Shown: in pieces, positions 1 through 8,604 of the stretch | How positions within the stretch are numbered: position 1 is the first letter of the stretch | Layout: every line of letters starts with the position of its first letter | DNA from: JADKCL01 sp046329055 | Lineage (GTDB): Bacteria > Bacteroidota > Bacteroidia > J057 > JADKCL01 | Direction of reading: 5' to 3' | DNA length: 64,000 nucleotides | Assembly (NCBI GenBank): GCA_046329055.1 | Contig: JAXLVK010000014.1 | Coordinates: 15,308-79,307, forward strand | Made by a program: the position numbers and the translations under genes | Notes under the pieces: model-generated | What the model saw: only the letters and a program-made list of their open reading frames with translations | Databases searched by the model: none | What the model was told of the DNA's origin: nothing

Positions 1-423
1 GCCGTTCAGCTTCTTGGAGAGCGCCGCGCCGATGGCCACGGACATGCCCTGCCCGAGCGAACCCGATGCGATGCGCACGCCCGGCAAGCCTTCCTTGGTC
101 GCAGGGTGACCCTGCAGGCGGGAATTGATCTTGCGGAAAGTGGCGAGCTCATCGACGGAGAAATAGCCGCTCCGCGCCAGAACGCTGTAGAAGACCGGAG
201 AGATATGGCCATTGGACAGGAAGAAAAGATCCTGATCGCGGCCGTCCATGCTCCAGTTTTGGGGATCGTGGCGGAGGTGGTGGAAATACATCGCGATGAA
301 AAACTCGGTGCATCCCAGCGACCCGCCCGGGTGTCCCGATTGCACGGCATGTACCATGCGCAGGATGTCGCGCCGCACTTGATCGGCCATTTCCTGCATC
401 TCGGGGATAGTGTTCAACCTCAT
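1..423 (-). CDS. Transketolase, N-terminal subunit (partial)
   Basis: Thiamine-diphosphate enzyme of the non-oxidative pentose phosphate pathway. The 141 visible residues hold the conserved SGHPGGS loop near residue 30 and a SLGQGMSVAIGAAL stretch near the window edge, both typical of the cofactor-binding N-terminal domain. The start MRLNTIPEMQEMADQ is short and without a leader, as in the split transketolases common in Bacteroidota, where N- and C-terminal halves are separate genes; the second half would lie outside the window. The 3' part of the gene is cut off by the window end. The gene lies 79 bases downstream of the phosphate transporter gene on the same strand. Confidence 0.9.
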   Translation of the reverse strand, partial: MRLNTIPEMQEMADQVRRDILRMVHAVQSGHPGGSLGCTEFFIAMYFHHLRHDPQNWSMDGRDQDLFFLSNGHISPVFYSVLARSGYFSVDELATFRKINSRLQGHPATKEGLPGVRIASGSLGQGMSVAIGAALSKKLNG

Positions 424-502
424 TGTTTTGAAGAATGGCGCGAAATTACGAAGCCATCCGTTGCTTTAATTCACAATCTTGTTCACAGAAAAATGCCCCG
501 TC

Positions 503-2029
503 CTAAGCGACCAGCGACCAGATGAAGTAGGCCGTGGCCCCCATCAAGGCTGAGATCGGGATGGTGATGATCCACGCGACAAGCAAGCGGCGGGTCACAC
601 CCCAGCGCACTGCGGAAAGGCGACGCATGGAACCGGCACCCATGATGGAACCCGTCACGGTATGCGTGGTGGACACGGGAATGGACAGGTTTTCGGTCAG
701 GAAGAGGATGGAGGCACCCGCAGTGTCCGCGACCACACCTTCGAAGGGCGTGACCTTGGTGATCTTGCTGCCCATGGTCTTGATGATCTTCCAGCCGCCA
801 CTCAGGGTGCCCATCGCAATCGCCCCGTAACAGGACAGCGCCACCCAGTTCGGGATATGGCTCGCATCGGGGATCAGCCCCTCCGCCACCAATGCCACAG
901 CGATGATACCCATGACTTTCTGCGCATCGTTGCCACCATGACCGATGCAAAATGCCGCAGAGGACACCAGCTGCATCCGGCGGAACCAGCGCTCAGCCTT
1001 GGCCACAGGCATGCCACTCAGGAACATGGTGAAGATGCTCACGATGGAGACGATGCTCATCAAGAGCAGCCATTTGAAGTTGGTGCCATGGAAGACGACC
1101 TTGAGCCAGTAGGACTTGAAGCTCGACTTCAGGTGCGAAGTGTCCCAGCGTTCCGTCTCCGGCGAACTCTCCGTGATGCGGTGCGCCTCTACGATATGGC
1201 TGGCCACCTTGGTCTTGGCGGCCCCATCTTGGATCTTGGTCGTCAAGGAGGGGTCCACCGTGGTTTCTCCCGCCTTCTTGAGGAAGTTCGTCTTGACCGT
1301 GAACAGCGTCTTGGTCTGGTCTGGATTTCCGCTGGCATCGTTCGCAGGCTTCACCACCGGGGCAAATTCCTTTTCATCCTTGTCCTTGAAGGTGAAGTCC
1401 TTCTTGAGGTCGTCGCTCTTAACCTCGGAATCAAACTGGATGGTATAGACCGTGCCGCCGAGGAAATCCTTCTTGGTTTCGAGGTTGGACCAGACCAGGA
1501 AGGCCATGCCTCCTATGATTGCCAAGCTGATGAACTTCGGATACAGCGCCTTGCGGAAGCTGTGCAGGAACCACAGGCCGATCAGCATTGCCACCAACAT
1601 GCCCAGCATCGGGGCCAGCAGGATGAAGCTCGCGGCCTTGATGATGGGGGTGGAATTCAGGCTCTGGAATCCGGCAGCGGCGATCGCGGCACCCATCAAT
1701 CCTCCCAGCAAGGTATGCGAGGAGCTGGACGGAATGCCTTTCCACCAGGTCAACAGGTTCCAAATGATGGCTGCGATGAGCCCGGAGATGATAAGTGGCA
1801 GGGTGATGTAGGGCTCCAAGACGGTTTTGGAAATGGTCTTGGCGACACCATGCTCCGTGAAGATGAAAAACGCCACGAAGTTGAACGCGGCGGCCCAGAT
1901 CACGGCTTGTCGTGCTGTGAGCACACGGGTGGAAACGATGGTCGCCACCGAGTTGGCGGCGTCATGGAATCCATTGATGTAATCAAAGCCTAGGGCTAGG
2001 ATGATGATTACAACCAATAAAACGGTCAT
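503..2029 (-). CDS. pit: Inorganic phosphate transporter, PiT family
   Basis: Inner-membrane phosphate (metal-phosphate) symporter of 508 residues. The N-terminal signature GFDYINGFHDAANS (about residues 14-27) and its repeat GHGGNDAQKVMG (about residue 365) are the duplicated PiT motifs. Around ten hydrophobic segments are present, split by a long polar loop between about residues 190 and 310 that is bigger than in short PiT proteins. The start is 11 bases after the stop of the DUF47 gene, so the two form an operon; DUF47/PhoU-like proteins commonly accompany PiT transporters and are thought to modulate them. Confidence 0.93.
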   Translation of the reverse strand: MTVLLVVIIILALGFDYINGFHDAANSVATIVSTRVLTARQAVIWAAAFNFVAFFIFTEHGVAKTISKTVLEPYITLPLIISGLIAAIIWNLLTWWKGIPSSSSHTLLGGLMGAAIAAAGFQSLNSTPIIKAASFILLAPMLGMLVAMLIGLWFLHSFRKALYPKFISLAIIGGMAFLVWSNLETKKDFLGGTVYTIQFDSEVKSDDLKKDFTFKDKDEKEFAPVVKPANDASGNPDQTKTLFTVKTNFLKKAGETTVDPSLTTKIQDGAAKTKVASHIVEAHRITESSPETERWDTSHLKSSFKSYWLKVVFHGTNFKWLLLMSIVSIVSIFTMFLSGMPVAKAERWFRRMQLVSSAAFCIGHGGNDAQKVMGIIAVALVAEGLIPDASHIPNWVALSCYGAIAMGTLSGGWKIIKTMGSKITKVTPFEGVVADTAGASILFLTENLSIPVSTTHTVTGSIMGAGSMRRLSAVRWGVTRRLLVAWIITIPISALMGATAYFIWSLVA

Positions 2030-2039
2030 CGGAAAGGGA

Positions 2040-2690
2040 TCAGGTGGTCTTGATCAGGATGGCCTCCAAGGCGAAGGAGAGCTCAGCGAAGTAGCGCATG
2101 GCGTTGTCGGTGGCGTAGAAGATCTCGCGGAGCTTCAGGACCAGGGTCTGGTCGTAGTCACCGCTGTACAGGGCCGCCATGCCGTGCATGAAGGTCTCCT
2201 CAGCGCGGGACTTGTGCTCTTGGATGGTCTTGATCTTCGCGGCCAGCATCTTCGGCTGACGCAGGGACTTGAGCATGTGGATGGCCTCAGCGGCTGCCTC
2301 TCCGCAGTCCTGGATATCGGCTGCGAGGTCGAGCAACTGTGTCGGGAAGGTCTTGACGTCGTAGAGGATCACCCGGCGGGCGCCTCCATTCAGTTCGTCC
2401 AGGATCCCGTCCAGCGTGGTAGCGAGGCGGTGGATGTCCTCCCGGTCAAAGGGAGTGAGAAAAGTAGCGGTCAATTCCGTGATCACCGTGTGGATCACCT
2501 GGTCGCCTTTTTCCTCGGCATCGCTCACTTGATCCGCAAACCGACGGCGGGCGTCGGCATCCTTGGCGGTGAGCAGCTCGAAGTAGGCATTTCCAGCCAA
2601 CTTGACTTGCTCCGCGTGGGAATCAAAGAGTGGGTAAAACCTCTTGTCCTTGGGCACCAGCTTCTGAATCAGAGAATTGGCGAAGGACAT
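2040..2690 (-). CDS. DUF47 family PhoU-like protein, PiT partner
   Basis: A 216-residue, helical, cytoplasmic protein of the DUF47 family, related in fold to PhoU. The start at MSFANSLIQKLVPKD is chosen because the family begins with this short amphipathic stretch followed by KRFYPLFDSHAEQ; the open frame extends 34 codons further upstream but that extension does not look like family sequence. Internal signatures include EEKGDQVIHTV and TPFDREDIHRLATTLDGILD, usual in this family. It is the first gene of the two-gene operon with pit and probably tunes phosphate uptake; that role is inferred from family context, not visible in the sequence. Confidence 0.88.
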   Translation of the reverse strand: MSFANSLIQKLVPKDKRFYPLFDSHAEQVKLAGNAYFELLTAKDADARRRFADQVSDAEEKGDQVIHTVITELTATFLTPFDREDIHRLATTLDGILDELNGGARRVILYDVKTFPTQLLDLAADIQDCGEAAAEAIHMLKSLRQPKMLAAKIKTIQEHKSRAEETFMHGMAALYSGDYDQTLVLKLREIFYATDNAMRYFAELSFALEAILIKTT

Positions 2691-2789
2691 GCGGGAATAG
2701 GCACCTGTCTGTTTGGATTTTGAATCGCGCTCTTGCACAACTGTAGCTTCTGCGATCATACAAAGAGAAAACTGCTTTATGCAGCACTC

Positions 2790-2817
2790 CAAATATCGAC
2801 ATTACCCTTGAGTCAAA
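2790..2817 (-). promoter_or_regulatory. Possible Bacteroidota-type promoter for DUF47-pit
   Basis: On the minus strand a TTTG box (2817-2814) is followed 16 bases later by GATATTTG (2797-2790), one mismatch from TAnnTTTG. The spacing is shorter than the usual 19-21 bases, so this is tentative. It lies about 100 bases upstream of the chosen DUF47 start. Confidence 0.25.
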
Positions 2818-2841
2818 TATTTCCGGGATGTTAAATAAATG

Positions 2842-3234
2842 TTACGTCTCAAGGGCACTGTCCCTCAATGCGGTAGGCGAGCCGGACAGGAATTTTCCAT
2901 CAAAAAATACCTGAAGGAATTCATCCAGCTCATTTTCCCAACCTCCGGTGAGCAGCAGGGTATGGGCCTCCGCATCGTCGCGGTCCAAGGGCAAGTCCTG
3001 ACAAATGCCCAACACGGTAAGCCCCCATTGCTGCAGGTTGTTGCCACACATGTCCGGCTCATTCATCCAGACCAGAAAGCAGCGTTCCCAGCTCCGCCCA
3101 AACTCCAGGCGCTGCCGACAGCCCCAGCTCCCGGAGCCGCCGTGGGCATGCAGCAGTTCCCAACCATGCCCGTCCATGGCCTGAAAAATCGGCTTCCAAG
3201 CCTCCGGCAAGCCCAATTCTGGATAAGTGATCAT
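2842..3234 (-). CDS. Hypothetical protein coupled to glutamate-synthase-like gene
   Basis: A 130-residue protein I do not recognise. No signal peptide or membrane segment is visible. It is rich in Trp and Gly (for example HGWELLHAHGGSGSWG near residues 23-38) and ends in a polar tail. The ATG at 3234 overlaps the TGA of the upstream FMN-binding gene by four bases (ATGA), the classic arrangement for translational coupling, which is why this start is preferred over one 20 codons upstream. The coupling suggests the product works with, or is made in step with, the glutamate-synthase-like protein. Confidence 0.6.
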   Translation of the reverse strand: MITYPELGLPEAWKPIFQAMDGHGWELLHAHGGSGSWGCRQRLEFGRSWERCFLVWMNEPDMCGNNLQQWGLTVLGICQDLPLDRDDAEAHTLLLTGGWENELDEFLQVFFDGKFLSGSPTALRDSALET

Positions 3235-4835
3235 GCGCTGGGCAATTGTCTTGCAAATGTACTGGCGTGGGCCTCCAGCATGTGGACCTCCCAACCCGCA
3301 GGGTAGGGTGGCGTGAGCAGGCTGCCGGGCTCCAGGTAGGGATAACTTTCGTCGTAACGCGCCACGACGGTCTGCGACTCGTTCCGGTGGATATGGGCGC
3401 GGTTGATCTGCGTGGATCGCTTCAGCCCCGTCGCCGCCAGCAATTCCCGGAAGGCCTTCACAGTCTCGCCATGGAAATTGGCGACGCGCTGCTTCTTGTC
3501 AGCCACGACCAAGCCCTTCATCAGCTCCGGCTTCTGTGTCGCCACCCCGGTCGGGCAGATGTTCTTGTTGCATTCGAGGCTCTGGATACAGCCCAGCGAA
3601 AGCATGAACCCTCGGGCCGCATTGCAGCCATCCGCCCCGATCGCCAGTGCGCGGTAGATGTCGAATGCCGTCGCGACCTTGCCAGAGGCGATGAGCTTGA
3701 TGTCCCGCTTCAGGTCAAATCCCACGAGCGCATCATAAACGAATGCCAATCCATCCCTCAGCGGCCAACCCACACTGTTGCTGAACTCCACGGGCGCCGC
3801 GCCTGTGCCGCCCTCTCCCCCATCCACCGTGATGAAATCCGGCCGGATGCCAGTCTCCACCATGGCCTTGCAGATGGCCAAGAACTCGCTCTTCTGACCC
3901 AAGCAGAGCTTGAAACCAACGGGCTTGCCCCCGCTGAGCTCTCGCAGCTGCGCGATGAACTGCATCATCTCAATGGGGGTGTGAAATGCGGTATGGTAGG
4001 GCGGAGAGTTCACCGTGGTGCCGGGTGTGACCCCGCGGATGGCAGCAATCTCAGGCGTGTTCTTGGCGGCGGGCAGGATGCCTCCATGGCCGGGCTTCGC
4101 CCCTTGGGAGAGTTTGAGCTCCACCATCTTTACCTCAGGTCGCTGGGCATTTTCTGCAAATGCCTTTGCCGAAAATCCCTCCTTGCCGGGTTCACGCGCC
4201 CCAAAGTAGCCCGTCCCGACTTGGAAGATGATGTCCCCGCCGTTTTCGAGGTGGTACTTGCTGATGCCGCCCTCCCCGGTGTTGTGCGCGAATCCCCCGA
4301 TCTTGGCGCCGCCGTTCAGGGACATGATCGCATTGGGGCTGAGGCTGCCATAGCTCATCGCGGAGATGTTCAGGATGCTCGCCGAGTAGGGCTGCTTGCA
4401 GGCCGGGCCGCCGATGAGGATGCGGGGATCCTCCTCCACCGCGTGGTGGTCCAGCGCGGCGATGCTGTGGTTCACCCACTCGTAGCCCTCGGCATAGACA
4501 TCGAGCTGCGTCCCGAAGGGGGCCGTGTCCAGCTCCTTCTTGGCCCGCTGATAGATCACCGACCGATCGATCCGTGAAAATGGCCGCCCATCAATGTCAC
4601 TCTCCACGAAGTACTGGTAGATCTTCGGGCGCAGGAATTCCATGAAATACCGTCCCCGGCCCAGCAAAGGGAAGTTTCTCCGGATCGTCTGCCGCGTCTG
4701 CAACATGTCCATCCATCCCAGCACCAACAGCGGCCCGATCAGCACCAATGAAAACAGGACCGGCCACCAAAAGGGCGCGATTGCCCCGATGGCGATCAGG
4801 ACCACGACCGTGAAAACGACAAATTCATTCCGCAT
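3231..4835 (-). CDS. FMN-binding glutamate synthase family protein
   Basis: 534 residues. Two hydrophobic segments occupy about residues 5-45, so the protein is likely membrane-anchored with a cytosolic catalytic domain. The rest matches the FMN-binding synthase domain of glutamate synthase: a GEGGIS loop near residue 190, VDGGEGGTGAAP near residue 340, SGKVATAFD, and three cysteines in the CIQSLECNKNICPTG stretch at about residues 416-430 that in the family hold a 3Fe-4S cluster. It lacks the glutamine amidotransferase domain, so it is not a complete GOGAT; such stand-alone proteins are widespread and their true substrate is unclear. Coupled by a four-base overlap to an unknown 130-residue gene. 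Confidence 0.88.
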   Translation of the reverse strand: MRNEFVVFTVVVLIAIGAIAPFWWPVLFSLVLIGPLLVLGWMDMLQTRQTIRRNFPLLGRGRYFMEFLRPKIYQYFVESDIDGRPFSRIDRSVIYQRAKKELDTAPFGTQLDVYAEGYEWVNHSIAALDHHAVEEDPRILIGGPACKQPYSASILNISAMSYGSLSPNAIMSLNGGAKIGGFAHNTGEGGISKYHLENGGDIIFQVGTGYFGAREPGKEGFSAKAFAENAQRPEVKMVELKLSQGAKPGHGGILPAAKNTPEIAAIRGVTPGTTVNSPPYHTAFHTPIEMMQFIAQLRELSGGKPVGFKLCLGQKSEFLAICKAMVETGIRPDFITVDGGEGGTGAAPVEFSNSVGWPLRDGLAFVYDALVGFDLKRDIKLIASGKVATAFDIYRALAIGADGCNAARGFMLSLGCIQSLECNKNICPTGVATQKPELMKGLVVADKKQRVANFHGETVKAFRELLAATGLKRSTQINRAHIHRNESQTVVARYDESYPYLEPGSLLTPPYPAGWEVHMLEAHASTFARQLPSA

Positions 4836-4898
4836 GCCACAGATTTACAGCATATCGCGCATTTTTCCAATCTGGAAAGTCTCCGCATCTTTACCCCC

Positions 4899-5999
4899 AT
4901 GGCCTGCCCTCGCTTCATCCCCCACTCTGCCCTCAGGACCTTGCTGGCCTTGACTGTTTGCCTCTTGGGGGTGGGGAAGCCTGTGCCGGGACGCTCAACT
5001 GATCCGCCCGCGATTCCATCAGATTCAATCCATCCAGCACAAGTGTCCAGCGGATATTCCTTTCTGGCAGGCGGGCACTGGTATGGCGCACATGAAAACG
5101 TGCATTCGCTGCGGGTTGCGTCGTCACTGTACGCTGCAATACCTGCGATCAAGGCAGCCCAACCGGACAGGATTTTCGCCCTCGGTGACGTGGTGAGGGA
5201 TGCGGGCGACGTAAGACAAATCCATGGCTTCGTTGACCTTCAGACGGAAATCGGGGTGGGTATCCGTGTCGCACCGGGAAACCATGACCTGAATCGAAAC
5301 GGCTATTTCCGATTCCCACACCGGTTCGGAACAGGGAACACATTTACATATTTCAATGGTGACAGGTTCTTGGTCTTGAATACCGAGATGCTGGTCAACA
5401 AGCAATCACATGATTTGATCGAGTTTGTGCAGAAGTCATTCGTAGATGTTCCGGAAGGACGGAATCTCTTCGTCTTCACGCACCGACTGGTTTGGGCGCT
5501 CGCGGAGCCGGGATTCTCAGAGATGGACGACTTCGCAAATGAGCCGATCGGGGACAAGGCGCCCTTGGATTCCATCAAAATGCTCTACGATGCCGTCTGT
5601 CGCCATGCGCCATCAGGGAGGATGTGGTGGTTCAGCGGGGATGTGGGGGCGAGTTGGTCCCTGACCTTGTTTGAGGGGCGGAGCCGGGACGGGCTGCGGC
5701 ATTTTTATGCAGCGGGCTTGGGTGACAGGCCCGAGGACGCCTTTTGGCGGGTGGATGTGGACAGTTTGGGGGAGGTGAATGTGTCGCCATTTCCCTTGGT
5801 GGATGCAAAGGCATTGGAGCCGCATCAGGATTTGCAGTATTGGCGGGGGAAAATGAAGGAGGTGATGGCGGAGAATCAGGCACCTGGTGGACTGGGTTTT
5901 GGGCGGCTGCTGCAGACGCTATCGCTGTGGATCGGGTTGGTGCTGGGTGCATTGATCGGGGTGCTGGGCATGTATGTGATTCGGCGTCGGAAGCGCTGA
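4899..5999 (+). CDS. Secreted metallophosphoesterase-like protein
   Basis: 366 residues with an N-terminal signal peptide (hydrophobic LRTLLALTVCLLGVG, residues 12-26) and a C-terminal membrane helix (about 340-361) followed by RRRKR, so it is probably an exported protein held in the membrane by its tail. Calcineurin-like motifs are visible: LGDVVRDAGD near residue 90, GNHDLNRNG near 128, FTHRLVW near 190 and FSGDVGAS near 247. The first family motif (DxH) is not present where expected; the sequence there is AGGHWYGAH. Either the metal site is altered or the enzyme is a divergent subgroup. Stands alone, on the opposite strand from its left neighbours. Confidence 0.72.
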   Translation: MACPRFIPHSALRTLLALTVCLLGVGKPVPGRSTDPPAIPSDSIHPAQVSSGYSFLAGGHWYGAHENVHSLRVASSLYAAIPAIKAAQPDRIFALGDVVRDAGDVRQIHGFVDLQTEIGVGIRVAPGNHDLNRNGYFRFPHRFGTGNTFTYFNGDRFLVLNTEMLVNKQSHDLIEFVQKSFVDVPEGRNLFVFTHRLVWALAEPGFSEMDDFANEPIGDKAPLDSIKMLYDAVCRHAPSGRMWWFSGDVGASWSLTLFEGRSRDGLRHFYAAGLGDRPEDAFWRVDVDSLGEVNVSPFPLVDAKALEPHQDLQYWRGKMKEVMAENQAPGGLGFGRLLQTLSLWIGLVLGALIGVLGMYVIRRRKR

Positions 6000-6047
6000 G
6001 TTGCCATGGGGTTTTCTGCCTACATTGGCCTGACGATTGATCAAGAC

Positions 6048-6917
6048 ATGGACATTTTCAACGGCAACAAGAAACTAGAGGAAGTCATTTTTGATGCCCT
6101 CGACTACGCACTGTACTCCCGCCATGATATCCGGGATGTCTTCGTACCCTTCATGGTGCTGCACAGTGGTGGGGAGAGACGGCTCGTGCGCCTGGTTGGC
6201 GGTGGCGATCCCAATGCGGGCTTTGAGCAAATGTTGCGGGGTATGACCGAGTCCTACGACTTTATCGCGACCTGTTGCGAGGGCCGCATGACACATGGTG
6301 ACACCAAGCAAGACGCGATCTTTGTCAAGGGATTTGACACCAGCCTGCCGGAGGGATTTCTGTTTGGGCAGCGCTTCCAGGGCATCGAATCCGGCGGCCC
6401 ATTCAGGAAGCTGGGCAATCCCGCCCTGTTGAGCAAAACGGAGCCGCTTCCGGTGCCGCTCGTGGCGCGCGACGAGGATGAGGAGTACGATGAGCCGTAC
6501 GTATCGGGCATGGTCGTGAAGGCCCCCCATGGTTCGACCAAAAGGGTCATCGTGGCCAGCCATACCAGTGCCTCGGTGCTGAGCCCGGCGCTCTTTGATT
6601 TCGTGGTCCAGGCGATATCCAAGGCAGAGCCAGACTTCTCCGGCGAATTCCTCTTCAATTTCGTCCCCGATTCCCTCAAGAACGATGGGCTGAACCGCTT
6701 CATCCTGGACATGCTGCACCAGGATTTGCTGGAGTTCCTGGCAGTAAAGGCTTGGGAATCCAAAACCGGGCACAGACTGCAGATTTCGCTGGAGTTCAAT
6801 GATGGGAAGGGCGAGATCAAGCTGGCACGCACTGGCGGCAACAAATCGGGAGGCGCGTCTGGTGGCAGCAGTGGAAGCACCGCACAAGGGAAAAAACCGT
6901 GGTGGAAGTTCTGGTGA
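6048..6917 (+). CDS. Hypothetical protein, conserved-looking
   Basis: About 289 residues from the second in-frame ATG (MDIFNGNKKLEEV), chosen because the helix that follows reads as a natural N terminus; an ATG at 6006 would add 14 residues. No signal peptide. The N-terminal part contains FVPFMVLHSGGERRLVRL and a DAIFVKGFD stretch; the middle has an acidic run (ARDEDEEYDEPY); the C terminus is a Gly/Ser linker ending in KKPWWKFW, a tail seen on many small bacterial proteins of unknown role. I do not recognise the family. It opens the cluster that includes two oxygenase genes. Confidence 0.6.
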   Translation: MDIFNGNKKLEEVIFDALDYALYSRHDIRDVFVPFMVLHSGGERRLVRLVGGGDPNAGFEQMLRGMTESYDFIATCCEGRMTHGDTKQDAIFVKGFDTSLPEGFLFGQRFQGIESGGPFRKLGNPALLSKTEPLPVPLVARDEDEEYDEPYVSGMVVKAPHGSTKRVIVASHTSASVLSPALFDFVVQAISKAEPDFSGEFLFNFVPDSLKNDGLNRFILDMLHQDLLEFLAVKAWESKTGHRLQISLEFNDGKGEIKLARTGGNKSGGASGGSSGSTAQGKKPWWKFW

Positions 6918-7067
6918 GACAGAAACGAGTTCCGAGCGGGAGTGGCACCACCACCCGGCCCTGACTGGCATCAGCTCGTATCCCATTCTAGCCCATTCAG
7001 GCAGCACCGTGGCTGGATGGCACCAAGCCACCCCATCATTGTAGCAGAATGAACACCATTCAAAATC

Positions 7068-8291
7068 ATGAAACCTGAAAACAGCATCTCCAAGTCCAAG
7101 AATGTCCTACTGATCAACTCCGACAGCGAGGCCCTTCCGCCCGAAGTGCAGACATTGATGGCAGATTTCTGCGGGGTCGTCGTGAGGAGCCTTGCCGAAA
7201 TCCAAGACGAACTCCGCTCCACGAAGCTCTATTTCTGCGGCGACGCCAGCGGACTGCGAGACCTGGACATGCCCGTTTCCATCATTCAGGAATTTTCATC
7301 GGGCTTCGAAGGCTCAGCCAATGAACACCATCGCTTGATTTCCCTTGGCAAGGTGCCTGTAGTGGTGCAGGGTGCCGGGGTGTATTTCCGCGAATTCTTC
7401 AATGGGAAGGACCATTTCCACAAGATCAAGGCCGAGCACCAATTCCAGAACCTCACCGATTCTAACAAGCCGGGGACGGCATTCCGCAAGGGGATTTACC
7501 TCAGCGAGGTCCTGCGGGAAGAGAATCCGGAACAAGGTGAAGGCTACCGGTTCCATCTGCTGCGCTGCTCCAGCAACCTCAGCGGCCCCACTGACAATTT
7601 CCGGACGACGGACCGCGAGATCGTCCAGGCCATCAATGCAGCGGCTCGGGAGGTCTTCGAATTGGAGACGGCATTGAACCACGTCCTCGCGCAGGTCTAT
7701 GAAAACAAGGCATTGACCGAGACCCAAGGCAAGGAGAAGAAGGCCAAGATCAAGGCGCATTCCGACAAGACCAAGGACATGGCTCCAGAGGGATTGATGG
7801 CCTTCTGCACGTTTTATGACCCCACGCAGTTCAATCACCTCAAGCCCTCCTCCACCGACCGCTTCGACTGGGTGCGCAATGGGATTAGCGGATTGACACG
7901 GCTGCATTTCCGGCTCAAGGAAGCTGCGACCGACCCGACCTTGCCCCGCGAATTCAGCGTGACTCTGTATCCGAACTCGGTGTTTTTCGTCCCGCTGTCC
8001 ACCAATCGCCTCTATACCCACGAGATCAGGCCCTCCATCTTGAGCGTGGAGCAAATCCCGACCCGCCTCGGCTACGTCGTCCGCTGCTCCAACAAGGAGG
8101 CCTTGCATTCCGGCGGGCAGACTTATGTGAATGAATACGGCGAATTGATCCCACTTGTGCCGATGACCCACGAAGGCATGGTGGATCTGAAGACAAAATA
8201 CCGCGAGGAAAACACCTCGGTCGAGCGCATCGTCTATGGCCCGGTGGATTTCAGCATGAATGAGGGGGATTATGAGCGGCCGATATGGTGA
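7068..8291 (+). CDS. Putative AlkB-like 2-oxoglutarate/Fe(II) oxygenase
   Basis: 407 residues, no signal peptide. The C-terminal half carries the full facial triad expected of a 2OG/Fe(II) oxygenase: HSD in KIKAHSDKTKD (about residue 228), a distal histidine in RLYTHEIRPS (about 321), and the 2OG-binding arginine in TRLGYVVRCS about 15-20 residues later. The surrounding strands (LMAFCTFYD, FSVTLYPNSVFFVPLS) fit a double-stranded beta-helix. I recall a bacterial AlkB-like family with this layout but cannot confirm it here. AlkB enzymes demethylate nucleic acids; relatives act on other substrates, so the substrate is open. The N-terminal 200 residues are of unknown function. Confidence 0.62.
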   Translation: MKPENSISKSKNVLLINSDSEALPPEVQTLMADFCGVVVRSLAEIQDELRSTKLYFCGDASGLRDLDMPVSIIQEFSSGFEGSANEHHRLISLGKVPVVVQGAGVYFREFFNGKDHFHKIKAEHQFQNLTDSNKPGTAFRKGIYLSEVLREENPEQGEGYRFHLLRCSSNLSGPTDNFRTTDREIVQAINAAAREVFELETALNHVLAQVYENKALTETQGKEKKAKIKAHSDKTKDMAPEGLMAFCTFYDPTQFNHLKPSSTDRFDWVRNGISGLTRLHFRLKEAATDPTLPREFSVTLYPNSVFFVPLSTNRLYTHEIRPSILSVEQIPTRLGYVVRCSNKEALHSGGQTYVNEYGELIPLVPMTHEGMVDLKTKYREENTSVERIVYGPVDFSMNEGDYERPIW

Positions 8292-8604
8292 CAGCCCACC
8301 CTCCTGTCCCGGCGAAGTCGCGGAGCGGAGGCCCAACCCTCCTGTCATGTCGAGCGGAAGCCCAAGGGGCTGAAGCCGAGAACTACGAAGCAACTGCGAA
8401 GCACATCACGAAGACCGCTGAAAAAAACGTCACTGAGTACATCACGAGTGCCGCAGAAAAGGAGCAAAGACGAGTACATCTAGCGCACATAGCTAGCGTG
8501 TTACTGTCCATGCCAGATGTCTCGGCTACGCTCGACATGTCAAATGAAGCAGTTCTCGGCTAGGCTCAACATGACAAAGGCATTCCCAATATCTTGAACC
8601 CCCA
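8292..8604. repeat. Interspersed palindromic repeat region
   Basis: No gene seen. A TGTCATGTCGAGCGGAAG element near 8343 is mirrored by GGCTACGCTCGACATGTCA near 8523-8541 and by a second variant, GGCTAGGCTCAACATGACA, near 8558-8577. Such TGTCATGTTGAGCG-type elements are dispersed widely in Bacteroidota genomes. The stretch CATCTAGCGCACA at about 8477 is shared with the sequence interrupting the gene at 31.8 kb. Confidence 0.55.

Noticed and set aside
662..1993. Long open frame antisense to pit
   Set aside because: Opposite the clear PiT family gene; composition and lack of motifs mark it as a shadow.
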